Below the pieces are notes generated by a model. That model did not search any database. It was given only the letters and a program-made list of their open reading frames with translations, and had not been told where the DNA came from. The translations under genes and the position numbers were made by a program. A stretch of DNA of 64,000 bases from CAWAND01 sp963727915. GTDB lineage: Bacteria; Chloroflexota; Anaerolineae; Anaerolineales; E44-bin32. The stretch covers positions 868,001 through 932,000 of the forward strand of contig CAVSID010000001.1 in the NCBI GenBank assembly GCA_963727915.1. The letters are read 5' to 3'. Positions within the stretch are counted from its first letter, which is position 1. Each line of letters opens with the position of its first letter. Below, one piece after another: positions 29,239-38,159 of the stretch.

Positions 29239-30396
29239 GTGGAAGGTAAGGGAGACTTGATCCTAGGACTCTTCCGAGAGCCGCGCGGCGCCCACCGCGT
29301 CGCATGGATTCGCCTGACTCTGACGCTGCTCCTGTCTGCGATCTACCTTGGCTATCTCGTCTTCGTCATCGCCGGCAACCGGGGGCCCGTCGACTACGAG
29401 ACCTTCATGAGGTTGGGAACGCAATTGGCGCACGGAGCCAAGGTGTACGGTGAGAACAGTTTCTATCCTCTCCCCTACGTAGGCGTTTTTGCGGCCTTCA
29501 GCCTCATGCCCCGACCAGTTTCCTTGGCGTTGTGGCTCGGCGGCCCCGTGCTCTTGGCGCTGGTCATCGCGCGCTTCCGTCCATGGGCCCTAGCGTTTGC
29601 GCCCGTCTTCTCTCATTTTGTCGGCGGTCAATCGTCCGTGGTGGGGCTGTTGGGTTTCTTTGGATATCGAACCAACCTGGACCCGTCAAGCTACCTCGGT
29701 GGGGTCTACCTCTCGCTGACTTGCCTCAAGCCCCAGTTGGCAATCGTCCCGGTTGGTTTTGCAGCGTGGACCTGGTTCAGATCCTTTCGATCCGACGGCC
29801 GGATACCACGACAATTCCTGGGCTTCGCCGTCGCCCTGGCCGTGCTGTACTTGCCGGCCTTCATTCTTAGACCGACCTGGTTGCATTCCTGGTTGAGCGT
29901 CCCCCGGCCGGTGTTCGGACGCGCCATTTCGGGGGCCATTCCGCGCCTTCTGCTAGTAGTGGGCTCTCCGGGTGCCCCAGCGTATTGGGCGATGTGGCTG
30001 GTCCTGAGCGTTGTGGTCGTTGCCCTGGCGTGGCGGCTGAAGGGGAGGAGCCATCCTTTGGACGTGCTCGTGTTGCTGGGGTTCATCATCAGCCCGCTCG
30101 TGCATGACTACGATCTGATTCAAATTCTTCCGCTGGTTTGGGGGCCCCTCATGCCAGCCGCCGCCGTCGTGCTGTCTCTGCCGGGATGGTGGACGGTGAT
30201 CTTCCAGTACGCCAATGATGCGGCCTGGGTCACCTTCACCGTCATCGCCCCTGGACTGTTGCTGGTGTATCTGCTCCAGTGTCGGCGAAACCTTGGGGGT
30301 GAGTCGGACAGGTGCGGAGCTCCCTCGGTCGGGGATGTCCACTCTGACGATCAACGTGAGCTGGACGAGGTGAGCGTACCGTCAGGCTCAGCCTGA
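29239..30396 (+). CDS. GT87-like (DUF2029) polytopic glycosyltransferase
   Basis: The 385-residue protein has about nine hydrophobic segments. An acidic motif after the first helix (GPVDYETFMRLGTQL) and YPLPYVGVFAAFSLMP resemble the GT87/DUF2029 family of polyprenyl-phosphate-mannose-dependent transferases. A later HDYDLIQILPLVWG also fits. The C-terminal ~30 residues are hydrophilic and poorly conserved in appearance. It would act in the membrane to build lipoglycan or a glycolipid; substrate and donor are inferred only from family. The start at 29239 lacks a strong ribosome-binding site. Confidence 0.72.
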   Translation: MEGKGDLILGLFREPRGAHRVAWIRLTLTLLLSAIYLGYLVFVIAGNRGPVDYETFMRLGTQLAHGAKVYGENSFYPLPYVGVFAAFSLMPRPVSLALWLGGPVLLALVIARFRPWALAFAPVFSHFVGGQSSVVGLLGFFGYRTNLDPSSYLGGVYLSLTCLKPQLAIVPVGFAAWTWFRSFRSDGRIPRQFLGFAVALAVLYLPAFILRPTWLHSWLSVPRPVFGRAISGAIPRLLLVVGSPGAPAYWAMWLVLSVVVVALAWRLKGRSHPLDVLVLLGFIISPLVHDYDLIQILPLVWGPLMPAAAVVLSLPGWWTVIFQYANDAAWVTFTVIAPGLLLVYLLQCRRNLGGESDRCGAPSVGDVHSDDQRELDEVSVPSGSA

Positions 30397-30524
30397 GCGT
30401 GGGGGTCTGGACCGCGCCGCCGCCATCAGGGCTGAACGGGCAGTGGCGCATCGCGCAGAGCATCCGGCCGCCGCGATTCCGTAAGGGGCAAGAAAGCCTC
30501 AGCCTGCACCGTCGAAGATGAATC

Positions 30525-30547
30525 AAAAAGCCACCTCTTTGGGTGGC
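30525..30547 (-). terminator. Terminator downstream of tRNA-Val
   Basis: On the minus strand a GCCACCC/GGTGGC stem is followed by TTTTTGATT. It ends about 25 bp after the tRNA 3' end. Confidence 0.8.
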
Positions 30548-30570
30548 GGCACCCCCAGGGCACAACTAGG

Positions 30571-30643
<73 letters not shown>

Positions 30644-30654
30644 ATGGTGGCGAG

Positions 30655-30683
30655 ATTATAGCAGACGGGGGATGGGGTCACAA
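30655..30683 (-). promoter_or_regulatory. Promoter of tRNA-Val
   Basis: On the minus strand TTGTGA (30683-30678) and a perfect TATAAT (30660-30655) have a 17-bp spacer. The -10 ends about 12 bp before the mature tRNA 5' end. Confidence 0.75.
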
Positions 30684-30731
30684 GAGGTGGCGCGTCCCGG
30701 GGCGGCCATTCGCCTCCTCGGCAGGGGGTGC

Positions 30732-30737
30732 TATAAT
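30732..30737 (+). promoter_or_regulatory. Candidate -10 hexamer for the HAD gene
   Basis: A perfect TATAAT on the plus strand stands 72 bp upstream of the HAD gene. The -35 region (TTCGCC near 30709) is weak. Confidence 0.4.
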
Positions 30738-30808
30738 CGCCGCGGCAAGGCTGTATCCGCCGGCGGCCGACTCATCGGTCCGCCCGACTCAGGCCAAGGA
30801 CCCTGCCC

Positions 30809-31283
30809 ATGCTCGCCATCGACATCCCCGGCCGCGGCCAGCTCCAAATCGAGCACCTCGTGCTGGACGTCAATGGAACCCTGGCGGTCGACGGCGTGCT
30901 CATCGAAGGCGTGGCGGCCGGCCTGGAGCGCCTTGAAGGGCTTGGTGGAGATCCACTTGCTGACGGCCGACACGCATGGCCGCCAGGCGGAACTGGATGG
31001 CCAGCTCGGGCTGACGGCCGTCCGCATCCTGCCTGGGGGCGAGGCGGAGGCCAAGGCGGACGTTCGTCCGGGAGCTTGGGGCGGACGAGCGTGATCGCCT
31101 ATCGGCCAAGGCGCCAACGATGCCGGGATGCTGCGCGAGGCGGCGATCGGCGTGGCGGTCATCTCTCCGGAAGGGACTTCGGTCGAGGCCCTGACCGCCG
31201 CCGACCTGATTGTGCCGGATATCCTGTCCGCCCTGGCCCTGCTGGACAACCCCCTGCGACTGAAGGCGAGCCTGCGACGATGA
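30809..31283 (+). CDS. HAD-family phosphatase (soluble P-type-ATPase-like; frame interrupted)
   Basis: The ATG at 30809 encodes MLAIDIPGRGQLQIEHLVLDVNGTLAVDG, with the HAD nucleophile motif DVNGTLA. Frame changes near 30940, 31070 and 31110 lead to VEIHLLTADTHGRQ (motif II T/S-adjacent region) and to the third part NDAGMLREAAIGVAVISPEGTSVEALTAADLIVPDI, which holds the GAND-type motif IV. The corrected length of about 155 residues matches stand-alone HAD proteins annotated as soluble P-type ATPases. The substrate is unknown. Its stop overlaps the ATG of the next gene. Confidence 0.72.
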
Positions 31284-32452
31284 GCCCCGAGTCGCCCGAA
31301 TCCCTCAACAACCCCGAGCCAACTCCCGCCGTCCCGACGGCGACGGGCCGGCCGCATGCTGACCCAGCTTCGCGCCGACGAGCGTGAGGCCTTCCTCGAA
31401 GAGCTGGCGCACGACGTCTCCCCCAGCATCGATCTGTATCTGCGCGCCCTGGCGGCCGGTGTGGTGATCGGCTTGGGGTTCCGTGTTGATCAGGAAGCCT
31501 TGTTGGTGGCGGCGTGTCCTGTTGGCGCCTTCCATGGCGCCGGTGATCGGCCTGGCCCTGGCAGCGGTCTCGGGCTCGACGCGTTTCCTGCTGCGGCTGT
31601 TGGGCGGCCTGGTCGTCGGCCTGGCCCTGTTCAGCGTCGTCTGCCGGTCTGGCCGGGGGCCTGGCTCGTCCCGGCAGGATTGGGATCGGTGCTGGTCTGG
31701 AGCCACACCAAGCTCAACCTGATCGACTTGGCCGTGTTGCTTGGTGGCTGCGGTGTTGATGGCACGCCAGTTCGGCCAGGGTGAGGGCTTATCCAGGCTC
31801 GCCAGCGCGGCGGTAGCCTACGAGGTGCTGACGCCTTTGGCGGCGGCTAGTATTGGGTTCGTACGGGGGAGATCCCGAGCTGTGGCATGGGGCGCTGCTC
31901 ATCGCCGGGCTTCACCTGGTGTGGGCGGTGGTCTCCGGATTGGGGACGCTGGCGCTGCTCGGCTTTCGACCGCTGATCGGCAGCGGCCATTCGCTGGCCG
32001 GGGCGATCGTCATGATGGGCTTGGTGGCGGGCTTGAGCGCCGTGGGTCTGGGGGCCTCGGTCGTGGCGGCCGTGCCGACGGCGACGCCCACGCCGACGAT
32101 GACGCCCACGCCCAGCCACACGCCGACGGCGACGCAAACCGCGACCTCCACCGCCACGGCAACAGCCACAGCCACGGCGACGGCCACCGCAACGGCGACG
32201 TTCACGCCACCCAACCCCGCCGACGGCGCTCATCCAGGGGACAGGCGGCGTGGGGGTCTTCTTCCGCCGATCTCCCGGGGGCGTACTCGGTCGGGGGTCT
32301 ATTGGACGGCGCCAGGTGGAGATCCTGTCGGGACCCGTCGACTACAACGGGGAGCTGTGGTGGCAGATCCGGACGACAGACGGCCAAGTTGGATGGATCC
32401 TGGCCGGCTACATCGAGCAGGTCACGGGCACCCCGACAGCGGTAGCCTCTCA
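31280..32452 (+). CDS. DUF389-like membrane protein with Thr-rich linker and SH3 domain (frame interrupted)
   Basis: The ATG at 31280 overlaps the HAD stop. Several frames must be joined. The order is an acidic N-terminal part (QLRADEREAFLEELAHDVSPS), DUF389-type membrane segments (VLLAPSMAPVIGLALAAVSG and later helices to about 32060), a Thr/Pro/Ala-repeat linker (32080-32210), and an SH3-like domain (RQVEILSGPVDYNGELWWQI, TTDGQVGWILAGYIEQVTG) near 32310-32440. Junctions are near 31370, 31510, 31640, 31850, 32220 and 32250. The exact stop is uncertain. The SH3 domain would lie outside and may bind the cell wall. Confidence 0.55.
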
Positions 32453-32459
32453 AGCGGCG

Positions 32460-32795
32460 ACAAGACTCCATCGTCGCACTGCCACGACGGTGACACGGGG
32501 GCTGATCGTGAGCCCTGACGAGTCCAGCGCCTCGGCGCAATCGGCTGACGGCTTGGCTCCGAAACTCAATCGAGCACAATTCCCGGCGAGGCGGCGCTCG
32601 GTTTGCTTTCGATCAGCAACAGCCAGCACAGAAGTTTGTAGCGGGCACAGCAGGCCGTGCCCCAAGCGGGTTGAAGGTAGTTTCGGAAGCTTGAGATCCC
32701 AGGACCGCGAGCTTGACGACAATAAGAGGAGGCTGTCCCATCCGGGACAGCCTCCTGGACATCTGCAGCTTGCTGATGGTGGACAGCGTCGCGGC
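32460..32795. other. Intergenic stretch between DUF389-SH3 gene and ABC operon end
   Basis: No gene was supported. It contains the strong hairpin at 32727-32756. Confidence 0.5.
32718..32756 (-). terminator. Hairpin terminator of the sugar ABC operon
   Basis: A perfect 13-bp stem (AGGAGGCTGTCCC/GGGACAGCCTCCT) with a four-base loop lies 40 bp after the last permease stop. On the minus strand it is followed by a modest T-rich tail (CTCTTATTG). Confidence 0.65.
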
Positions 32796-34020
32796 CTATC
32801 CCTTGACCGAGCCGGCCAGCATGCCGCGAACGAAGAAGCGCTGCAGTCCGAAGAATACCAGCATGGGGACGATGAAGGACAGGAAGGCGGCGCCGGTGAG
32901 GATATGCCAGTTGCCGCCGCGCGGATCGATCAGGTTGGTGATCTGGACCGTGAGCACCGGGTGGCCGGTGAGGAAGATCTTGGCCACCAGGAAATCATTC
33001 CAAATCCAAAGGAACTGGAAAATCCAGAGCGAGGCGATGGCTGGCAGGGAAAGCGGTATGGCCAACTTCCAGAAGGCCGTCCAATGGTTGGCACCGTCGA
33101 TGTACACCGATTTAAACACCTCTTTGGGCAGCCCGCCCATGAAGTTGCGCATCAGGTAGATGGCGTAGGGCAGGCCGAACCCTGTGTGAAACAACCAAAT
33201 GCCCACGAAGGTGTCCTGCAGACCGATGCTGGTGTACATGCGGGCGATCGGCACCAGCGCCAGCTGGAGCGGGACGACCTGCAGCCCGACCAAGAAGGCA
33301 AACAGCCATTGCCGGCCTTTGAAGTCCATCCAGGCGAAGGCGTAGGCGGCAAACCCGGCGAACAAGATCGGGAGCAAAGCCGCCGGCACAGCCACCGCCA
33401 CCGTGTTCAAGAAGGCCTGCCCCATGCCCTCCGGATTGAGCATGTCCTTCCAGAAATTGCAGGTGAACTTGGCGAGCGTGCTCCCGACGCCTTGCTGGCA
33501 GTCGGTCAGGTAGTCCCCCGTCCCCTTGTAGCCCACCAGGGCGTCGGCGTAGTTCCGAAGGGTGAAGTCGAGCCCACCCGTCGGGGAGTTTTCGCCGTCG
33601 AGGATTTGCATGTATTGGATCACTGGAGCCAGCACGGCCTGGGCATCGCGCGGATTGTCAGGCAGGGGCGGGTTCTTCAAATGGGGCCCGCCGTTGACGT
33701 CCTTCTTGAGGAAGGCCAGCAGGCTGGCCGAGCGTGCGAACTGCCCGACGATGTTCGGGTCGGACAGGTTAGCCTGCGGGATGGCGTCGCCCTTGGGTCC
33801 ATGACAGGAGGCGCAGTAGGTGGTGTACTCCTGCTTGCCGGCTGGCGTGCTGGGCAGGAAAACGGTCCACCATCCGGTGGTGCGGACGGCCTCGCGGCTG
33901 CGGAAGGAGGTGATGAACACGCCGAAGGTTGGGACGACCCACATGAGCACCAGGACAACCAGGGCGAGATGCACGGGAAGCTTGTTGAAGAAGCGGTTGA
34001 GGCGCGGAGAAGGGCTTCAT
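32796..34020 (-). CDS. MalG-type sugar ABC permease with inserted cytochrome-c-like CASCH segment
   Basis: From the in-frame GTG at 33974 the frame is open for 392 codons. The ATG at 34020 overlaps the upstream permease stop and needs one frame change near 34000. Residue numbers here count from 33974. TM1 is residues 3-22. The extracytoplasmic loop then contains EYTTYCASCHGPKGD, whose CxxCH at 54-58 (bases 33815-33801) is a covalent heme c motif, followed by about 70 residues with GPHLKNPPLP and a closing helix VIQYMQIL. Residues ~190-390 are a normal MalG-like permease with the EAA loop YIDGANHWTAFWKLAIPLSL at 291-310. Cys159 and Cys172 in the same loop could form a disulfide. Confidence 0.85.
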
Positions 34021-34937
34021 CGCATGGCCTCCTGCTCCTGAAAGCGTCTTGACGTTGAAGTACATGACCGGGATGGTGAGCACGAGCAGCAAGACGGCGA
34101 TGGCGGTCGATCGGCCGACATTGGTCACGATCAGCTTGAACATGCGGTTGGCGATGACTTCGGTGCCGAAGTTGCCGCCGGTCATGACGAAGACGATATC
34201 GAAGATCTTGAGGACGATGATGATCAATGTGGTCGCCACGACGGTGATGGTAGGCAGGATCATTGGGATCATCACCTGCCAAAAGAGCTGCCACTCGTTG
34301 GCGCCGTCCACCCGGGCGGCTTCGAGCACCTCACCGGGAAGCCCTTTCAGCGCCGCTGACAGGATGGTCATGCTGAAGCCGGTCCACAGCCAGATCCCGA
34401 CCATCATCAGGGCGAAGTTGTTGATCGGCTGGCTGCTCATGAAGGCCACAGGTTGGGCGCCCACGCCGGTGATAGCCGCATTGAGCACGCCGATCTGCGC
34501 TTCGTTGGCCCCGGTCTGGATGGCGTACATAAAGCGCCAAATCACGCCGGCGCCGATAAACGAGATCGCCATCGGCATGAAGATCAGCGATTTGACCAGG
34601 CTTTCATAGGAAACCCGGTCCGCCAGCACGGCTACCAGCCAGCCCGATGGCGACCGTGAAGGGCACCATGATCAGCAGCCATAGCAGGTTGTTGCGCAGG
34701 GCGGTGGTCATATCCGAATTGGTCAGCGCATAGCGGTAGTTTTCCAGAATGCCCCAGCAGGGTTGGCCCTGGACGCATGCTTGGGATGCAGACGCGGTGC
34801 CGGAGTGGTCGGTAAGGCTAAGTTGGGCGGTGTTGATCATGGGATAGATGATAAAGATGGTAATGACAAGGAGCGCGGGGAGACATGTACAGCCAGGGGA
34901 CGACGCGGCCCTGCTTCATGATCTGAGGGGTAGCCAT
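34017..34937 (-). CDS. MalF-type sugar ABC permease (frame interrupted)
   Basis: The ATG at 34937 has a GGAGGA site and begins MATPQIMKQGRVVPWLY. Frame changes near 34880, 34640 and 34050 join TM segments ALLVITIFIIYPMINTAQLSL, NNLLWLLIMVPFTVAIGLA, and the main core. The EAA loop is EAARVDGANEWQLFWQVMIPMILP. The natural C-terminus KTFQEQEAMR ends at TGA 34019-34017, overlapping the ATG of the next permease. The corrected length of about 305 residues fits MalF/UgpA-type permeases. It would pair with the heme-motif permease in one transporter. No ATPase gene is in the operon, so a shared MsmX-like ATPase is inferred. Confidence 0.82.
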
Positions 34938-34981
34938 TGGGCGTTCCTCCTGTGCGGTGACCAACCGGCGTTGCAGAAACA

Positions 34982-35012
34982 GAGGTGCCGGGGAGAAGAT
35001 CCCCGGCACCTC
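34982..35012 (-). promoter_or_regulatory. Intercistronic hairpin between binding-protein and permease genes
   Basis: A perfect 13-bp stem (GAGGTGCCGGGGA/TCCCCGGCACCTC) with a five-base loop lies just after the binding-protein stop. Such hairpins often protect the upstream mRNA and reduce permease expression. Confidence 0.65.
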
Positions 35013-35027
35013 GAGTCTCAGGCAGCC

Positions 35028-36402
35028 CTATTTGTTGACGATGGATCTCCTTTTGGGCTGCGGCCACTGCGGCCAGTTCGGTCGGGATATCGCCGCCCTG
35101 AACCACGTCGACAATGGCCTTCCATTCTGCAGACGGAATGGGTTGCCCAGTGTGTCGCCCAGGTCCGGTGGTAAAGCCCTGGGCGTTGGCCAGCATGTCG
35201 GACTTCTTCGGCAGCTGTGCGTCGGGGTAGTTGCCCACGGCGCCCGCGTTGGGTGACTCGTCGAAGCCGGCGGCGGCCCAGTTCGCACCGCCCTCGGTGC
35301 TGGTGATGTACTTCACGAACGCCATGGTTGCGGCCGAGTTACTGAAGGCGAACATGTAGTCGCCGCCGCCCTGCATGCCCTGTGGCGCCGGGGAACTGGA
35401 AGAAGTCGAAGTCGGTGCCGTACTGGAGAGTTCGGGGAACTGCTTCACGATCTCGCCGCCGGCGAAACCGGACTGCTTGACCATCATGGCTTCTGGCGGA
35501 TCGGCAAACGGCTTGTAGATGGCGTCAAGGAAGGCGGTGTTGACCGTGCCCGTGGCGCCACCCACGGTGTACTTGGGATCCGACGCCCACTTCTGGTAGA
35601 TCGGCATAGGCATCCTGGACGCCCTGGTCATCATAGGCGACCGAGCCGTCGATGATGCCGTTCACATAGTCGGGACCCTGCTTGGTGAGCAGCAGGTCCT
35701 GAATGAAGTCAGAGCCGGTCCAGCCGGTGGCGTCGCCGCTCTCCAAGCCCATCGACCACGGCACGTTGCCGTCGGCCACCATCTTCTCGACCAGCGTGTT
35801 CAGGTCGTCGAAGGTGGTGGGAACGGTGTAGCCAAAGGCATCGAACTGTGCCGGGCTGTACCAGATAATGGTCTTGACGTCTGCCTTGGCCGGCAGCGTG
35901 AGCAGCTTGCCGTTCGTCGTGCCGCCAGTCACCCAGAAGCTTGCGTAGTTGTCGGTGTGGGCGCCCAGGGTCGTCAGGTCCTGCATTTGGGTCGCCGTAC
36001 AGGCTGGTGATCGAGGTCGACGGCCAGAACAGCACGTCAGGCGGCGTGCTCTTGACCCGCGTGTCGAGGACGGCTGCATCGCGGGTGGATTTAGCGTTGA
36101 GTGTAACGCCGCATGCGTCGAGAAACGGCTTGGCGATGGTGTTGAACTTTTCCTCTTCAGACCCGACCACTGGTACATCACGCTCAGTGTGTCGCCGGAG
36201 TTCACGCCGGTGCAATCGATGCCACCCATCATGGCCGCTTCGGTCGGCGGTGGGTTCCGCCATGGCCTGGGTCGGCGCAGCCGTCGGCTGCGGTGCTTGG
36301 GTCGCCGGCGCTGGCTGGGGCGTGGCAGCCGGCCCGCAGGCCGTCACCATGAGACCCGAGCACCATCATCAGCGACACAACTGCTAACAACTTTCCTTTC
36401 AT
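35028..36402 (-). CDS. Sugar ABC substrate-binding lipoprotein (frame interrupted)
   Basis: The ATG at 36402 follows AGGAGGAG and begins MKGKLLAVVSLMMVLG. A lipobox (MVTACG) and a Pro/Thr/Ala tether follow. Pieces in several frames give KFNTIAKPFLDACGV, VLFWPSTSITSLYGD, KTIIWYSPAQFDAFGYTVPTTFDDL, VPWSMGLESGDATGWTGSDF, and the C-terminal AATMAFVKYITSTEGGANWAAAGFDESPN. These match family 1 (carbohydrate) binding proteins. Junctions lie near 36350, 36250, 36160, 35985, 35620, 35390, 35170 and 35050. The stop is probably TAG 35030-35028. The ligand is unknown. The promoter region has a palindrome. Confidence 0.8.
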
Positions 36403-36547
36403 CTTCTCCTCCTAGGGATTGGATGGTAGTGGAACGAGATTGAATGCTTATGAACGCGATAATGTGGATTGAGGAGACCCTCCTTTCCCAATACAGCGGC
36501 AAGGGGCCTGCCCACGGGGGACAACATGTGGGCCTTGCCCTCGAAGT

Positions 36548-36578
36548 GGTATAGATTGTGACGAAATTCACAAGTCAA
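36548..36578 (-). promoter_or_regulatory. Candidate promoter of the sugar ABC operon
   Basis: On the minus strand TTGACT (36578-36573) and TATACC (36553-36548) are 19 bp apart. The palindrome at 36556-36573 fills nearly the whole spacer, so a bound protein would directly control this promoter. Confidence 0.5.
36556..36573. promoter_or_regulatory. CRP/FNR- or Rex-like palindrome, site 8
   Basis: TTGTGACGAAATTCACAA matches both outer half-sites. A second dyad, TTCAC-TAT-GTGAA at 36591-36603, lies about 32 bp away centre to centre. Confidence 0.65.
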
Positions 36579-37039
36579 CCCGATGTGCCCTTCACTATGT
36601 GAAGTTCGGCCGTTGCAGTTTGGCCAGGGCTGTCAGCCAGTGGGCTGCGGCGAGTCGCGGGAAGTACTGTCAGACGGGTGCGAGGCCGCTGTTAATGTCG
36701 GTGCAGTCCAAAACGTGACCCAATAGGCGCTAGATCAAGTGCAGGACAGGGGTGACTTGCTGTTGTTCCTCAGGCTACTGCCTGAAGCCCCTCGTGCGGT
36801 CGGTGGCCGGCCAAGGGCGATGGGGAGAGGTGCAGCTGTCGTGTCCGACACGCTATTGTTTCTGATACGATGTTTAGGCGTCAGGCGTGCGGTCGGTCAT
36901 GTCGGCTCACAACCGCTTGGTCATTGTATCGCCCGGAAACGAGACATGTCAAGCGGTGGCGGACTTCCGCACTGGCCCTGTCAGGCCGGCGATTGCGCCC
37001 GGGATCTGAGAGAGAATGGTCTGGGTCGGGAAGGCAAAT

Positions 37040-38054
37040 TCATACCTCGGCCGCTTGGAACCGGCGGAACAAGGCGATGTTGATCGCTTGCTGGATGTCC
37101 ATGTAGAAGTTGTAGTCCGAGTTTAGAACGTAGTAGACCACCTCGAAAGTTGAGGGAAAAGTCGCCGAATGCGCTGAAAGGGCGCTCGGTCGAAGCGGGT
37201 CTTGTCCAGGCTCTTCGATGATTTCCTTGACCCATGCGCCGATCTCGGACAGCGTGTCTGGCGGAGTGTCGTAGACCACGCCGAAGCTGAAGACCACCCG
37301 CCGCTCAAACATGCGCTTGTAGTTGCGGACGCGGCTGTTGAGAAGGTCGGAGTTTGAGAACACGATCTGCTCGCCGGACAAGCTGCGTATGCGAGTGGTC
37401 TTTAGACCGATGTTCTCGACTGTGCCCATGTAGTCGCCGACAATAATGAAGTCGCCCAGGACAAAGGGCTTGTCGAGCACAATCGCCAGCGAGGCGAACA
37501 GGTCGCCGAGGGTGCTCTGCAGCGCCAGCGCGACGGCCACGCCGCCGACGCCCAGGCTGGCGATCAGGGCGGTGACTTCCACGCCGGCATTCTGCAGGAT
37601 GAGGAGCAAGACGACGACCCACAGGCCACTCTGGCGACGTAGCCGAGGGCGCTGACGGTGGTGGTGCCGGCAGCATCTTGTTCCGGCCTTCTCCTGATCG
37701 AGCCGGGTACGAATGACGTAGTCGAGCAGGCCGACGCCCCAGAAACCGCTCTTGAAACAGAAGGACGAGCATGGCCGTCGTGCGGAGAGCCTGATCGGTG
37801 GCGTCGGTCAGGCTGAGAAGAATGGAGGAGACATAGGCGGATTCAACGGCCAGGAACCACCATTTGGTTCGCCGAATGAGATCAACCACCAAGTCGTCGA
37901 GGCCCGTCTTCGTTCTGTCGGCCAGCCGCTTGATGCGCCGCTGGACGAGGCGAAGAACCAGGCGAAGAATGATCGCCAGGGCGATCGTCGCTAGCAGCGC
38001 CAGAGCCCACCGCTCCAGCGGATTGCCATAAACAACAAGGTTCAGAAAATCCAT
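37040..38054 (-). CDS. MscS-family mechanosensitive ion channel (frame interrupted)
   Basis: The ATG at 38054 has a GAGGAGAA site and begins MDFLNLVVYGNPLERW. Two to three N-terminal helices precede the pore helix GVGGVAVALALQSTLGDLFASL, and the beta domain reads DKPFVLGDFIIVGDYMGTVENIGLKTTRIRS. The C-terminal part SAFGDFSLNFEVVYYVLNSDYN is typical of MscS. Frame changes lie near 37760, 37640 and 37200. The corrected length of about 335 residues fits. It would release solutes on hypo-osmotic shock. Confidence 0.85.
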
Positions 38055-38159
38055 CCACTTCTCCTCACCGCTTGACAGCCTTGGCAAGTGTAGCAAAAGA
38101 TGATGCGGTTTTGGCTTATCCTACGTCACGTGTGTCTCTGTAGAGGGAGTAGATTGTCC

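Larger units (their letters stand above)
36403..37039. other. Regulatory and gene-free stretch between ABC operon and mscS-like gene
   Basis: It carries the leader, promoter and palindromes of the binding-protein gene. From about 36610 to 37039 no gene or RNA was recognised. Confidence 0.5.

Noticed and set aside
28619..29305. A 228-codon minus-strand frame in the gap after ppk2.
   Set aside because: It is rich in Arg, Ser and Pro without domain pattern, and its 5' end overlaps the GT87-type gene in antisense.
32250..34052. A 600-codon plus-strand open frame.
   Set aside because: Only its first ~65 codons (SH3-like part) look like protein. The rest is antisense to the two ABC permeases and is a GC-bias shadow.
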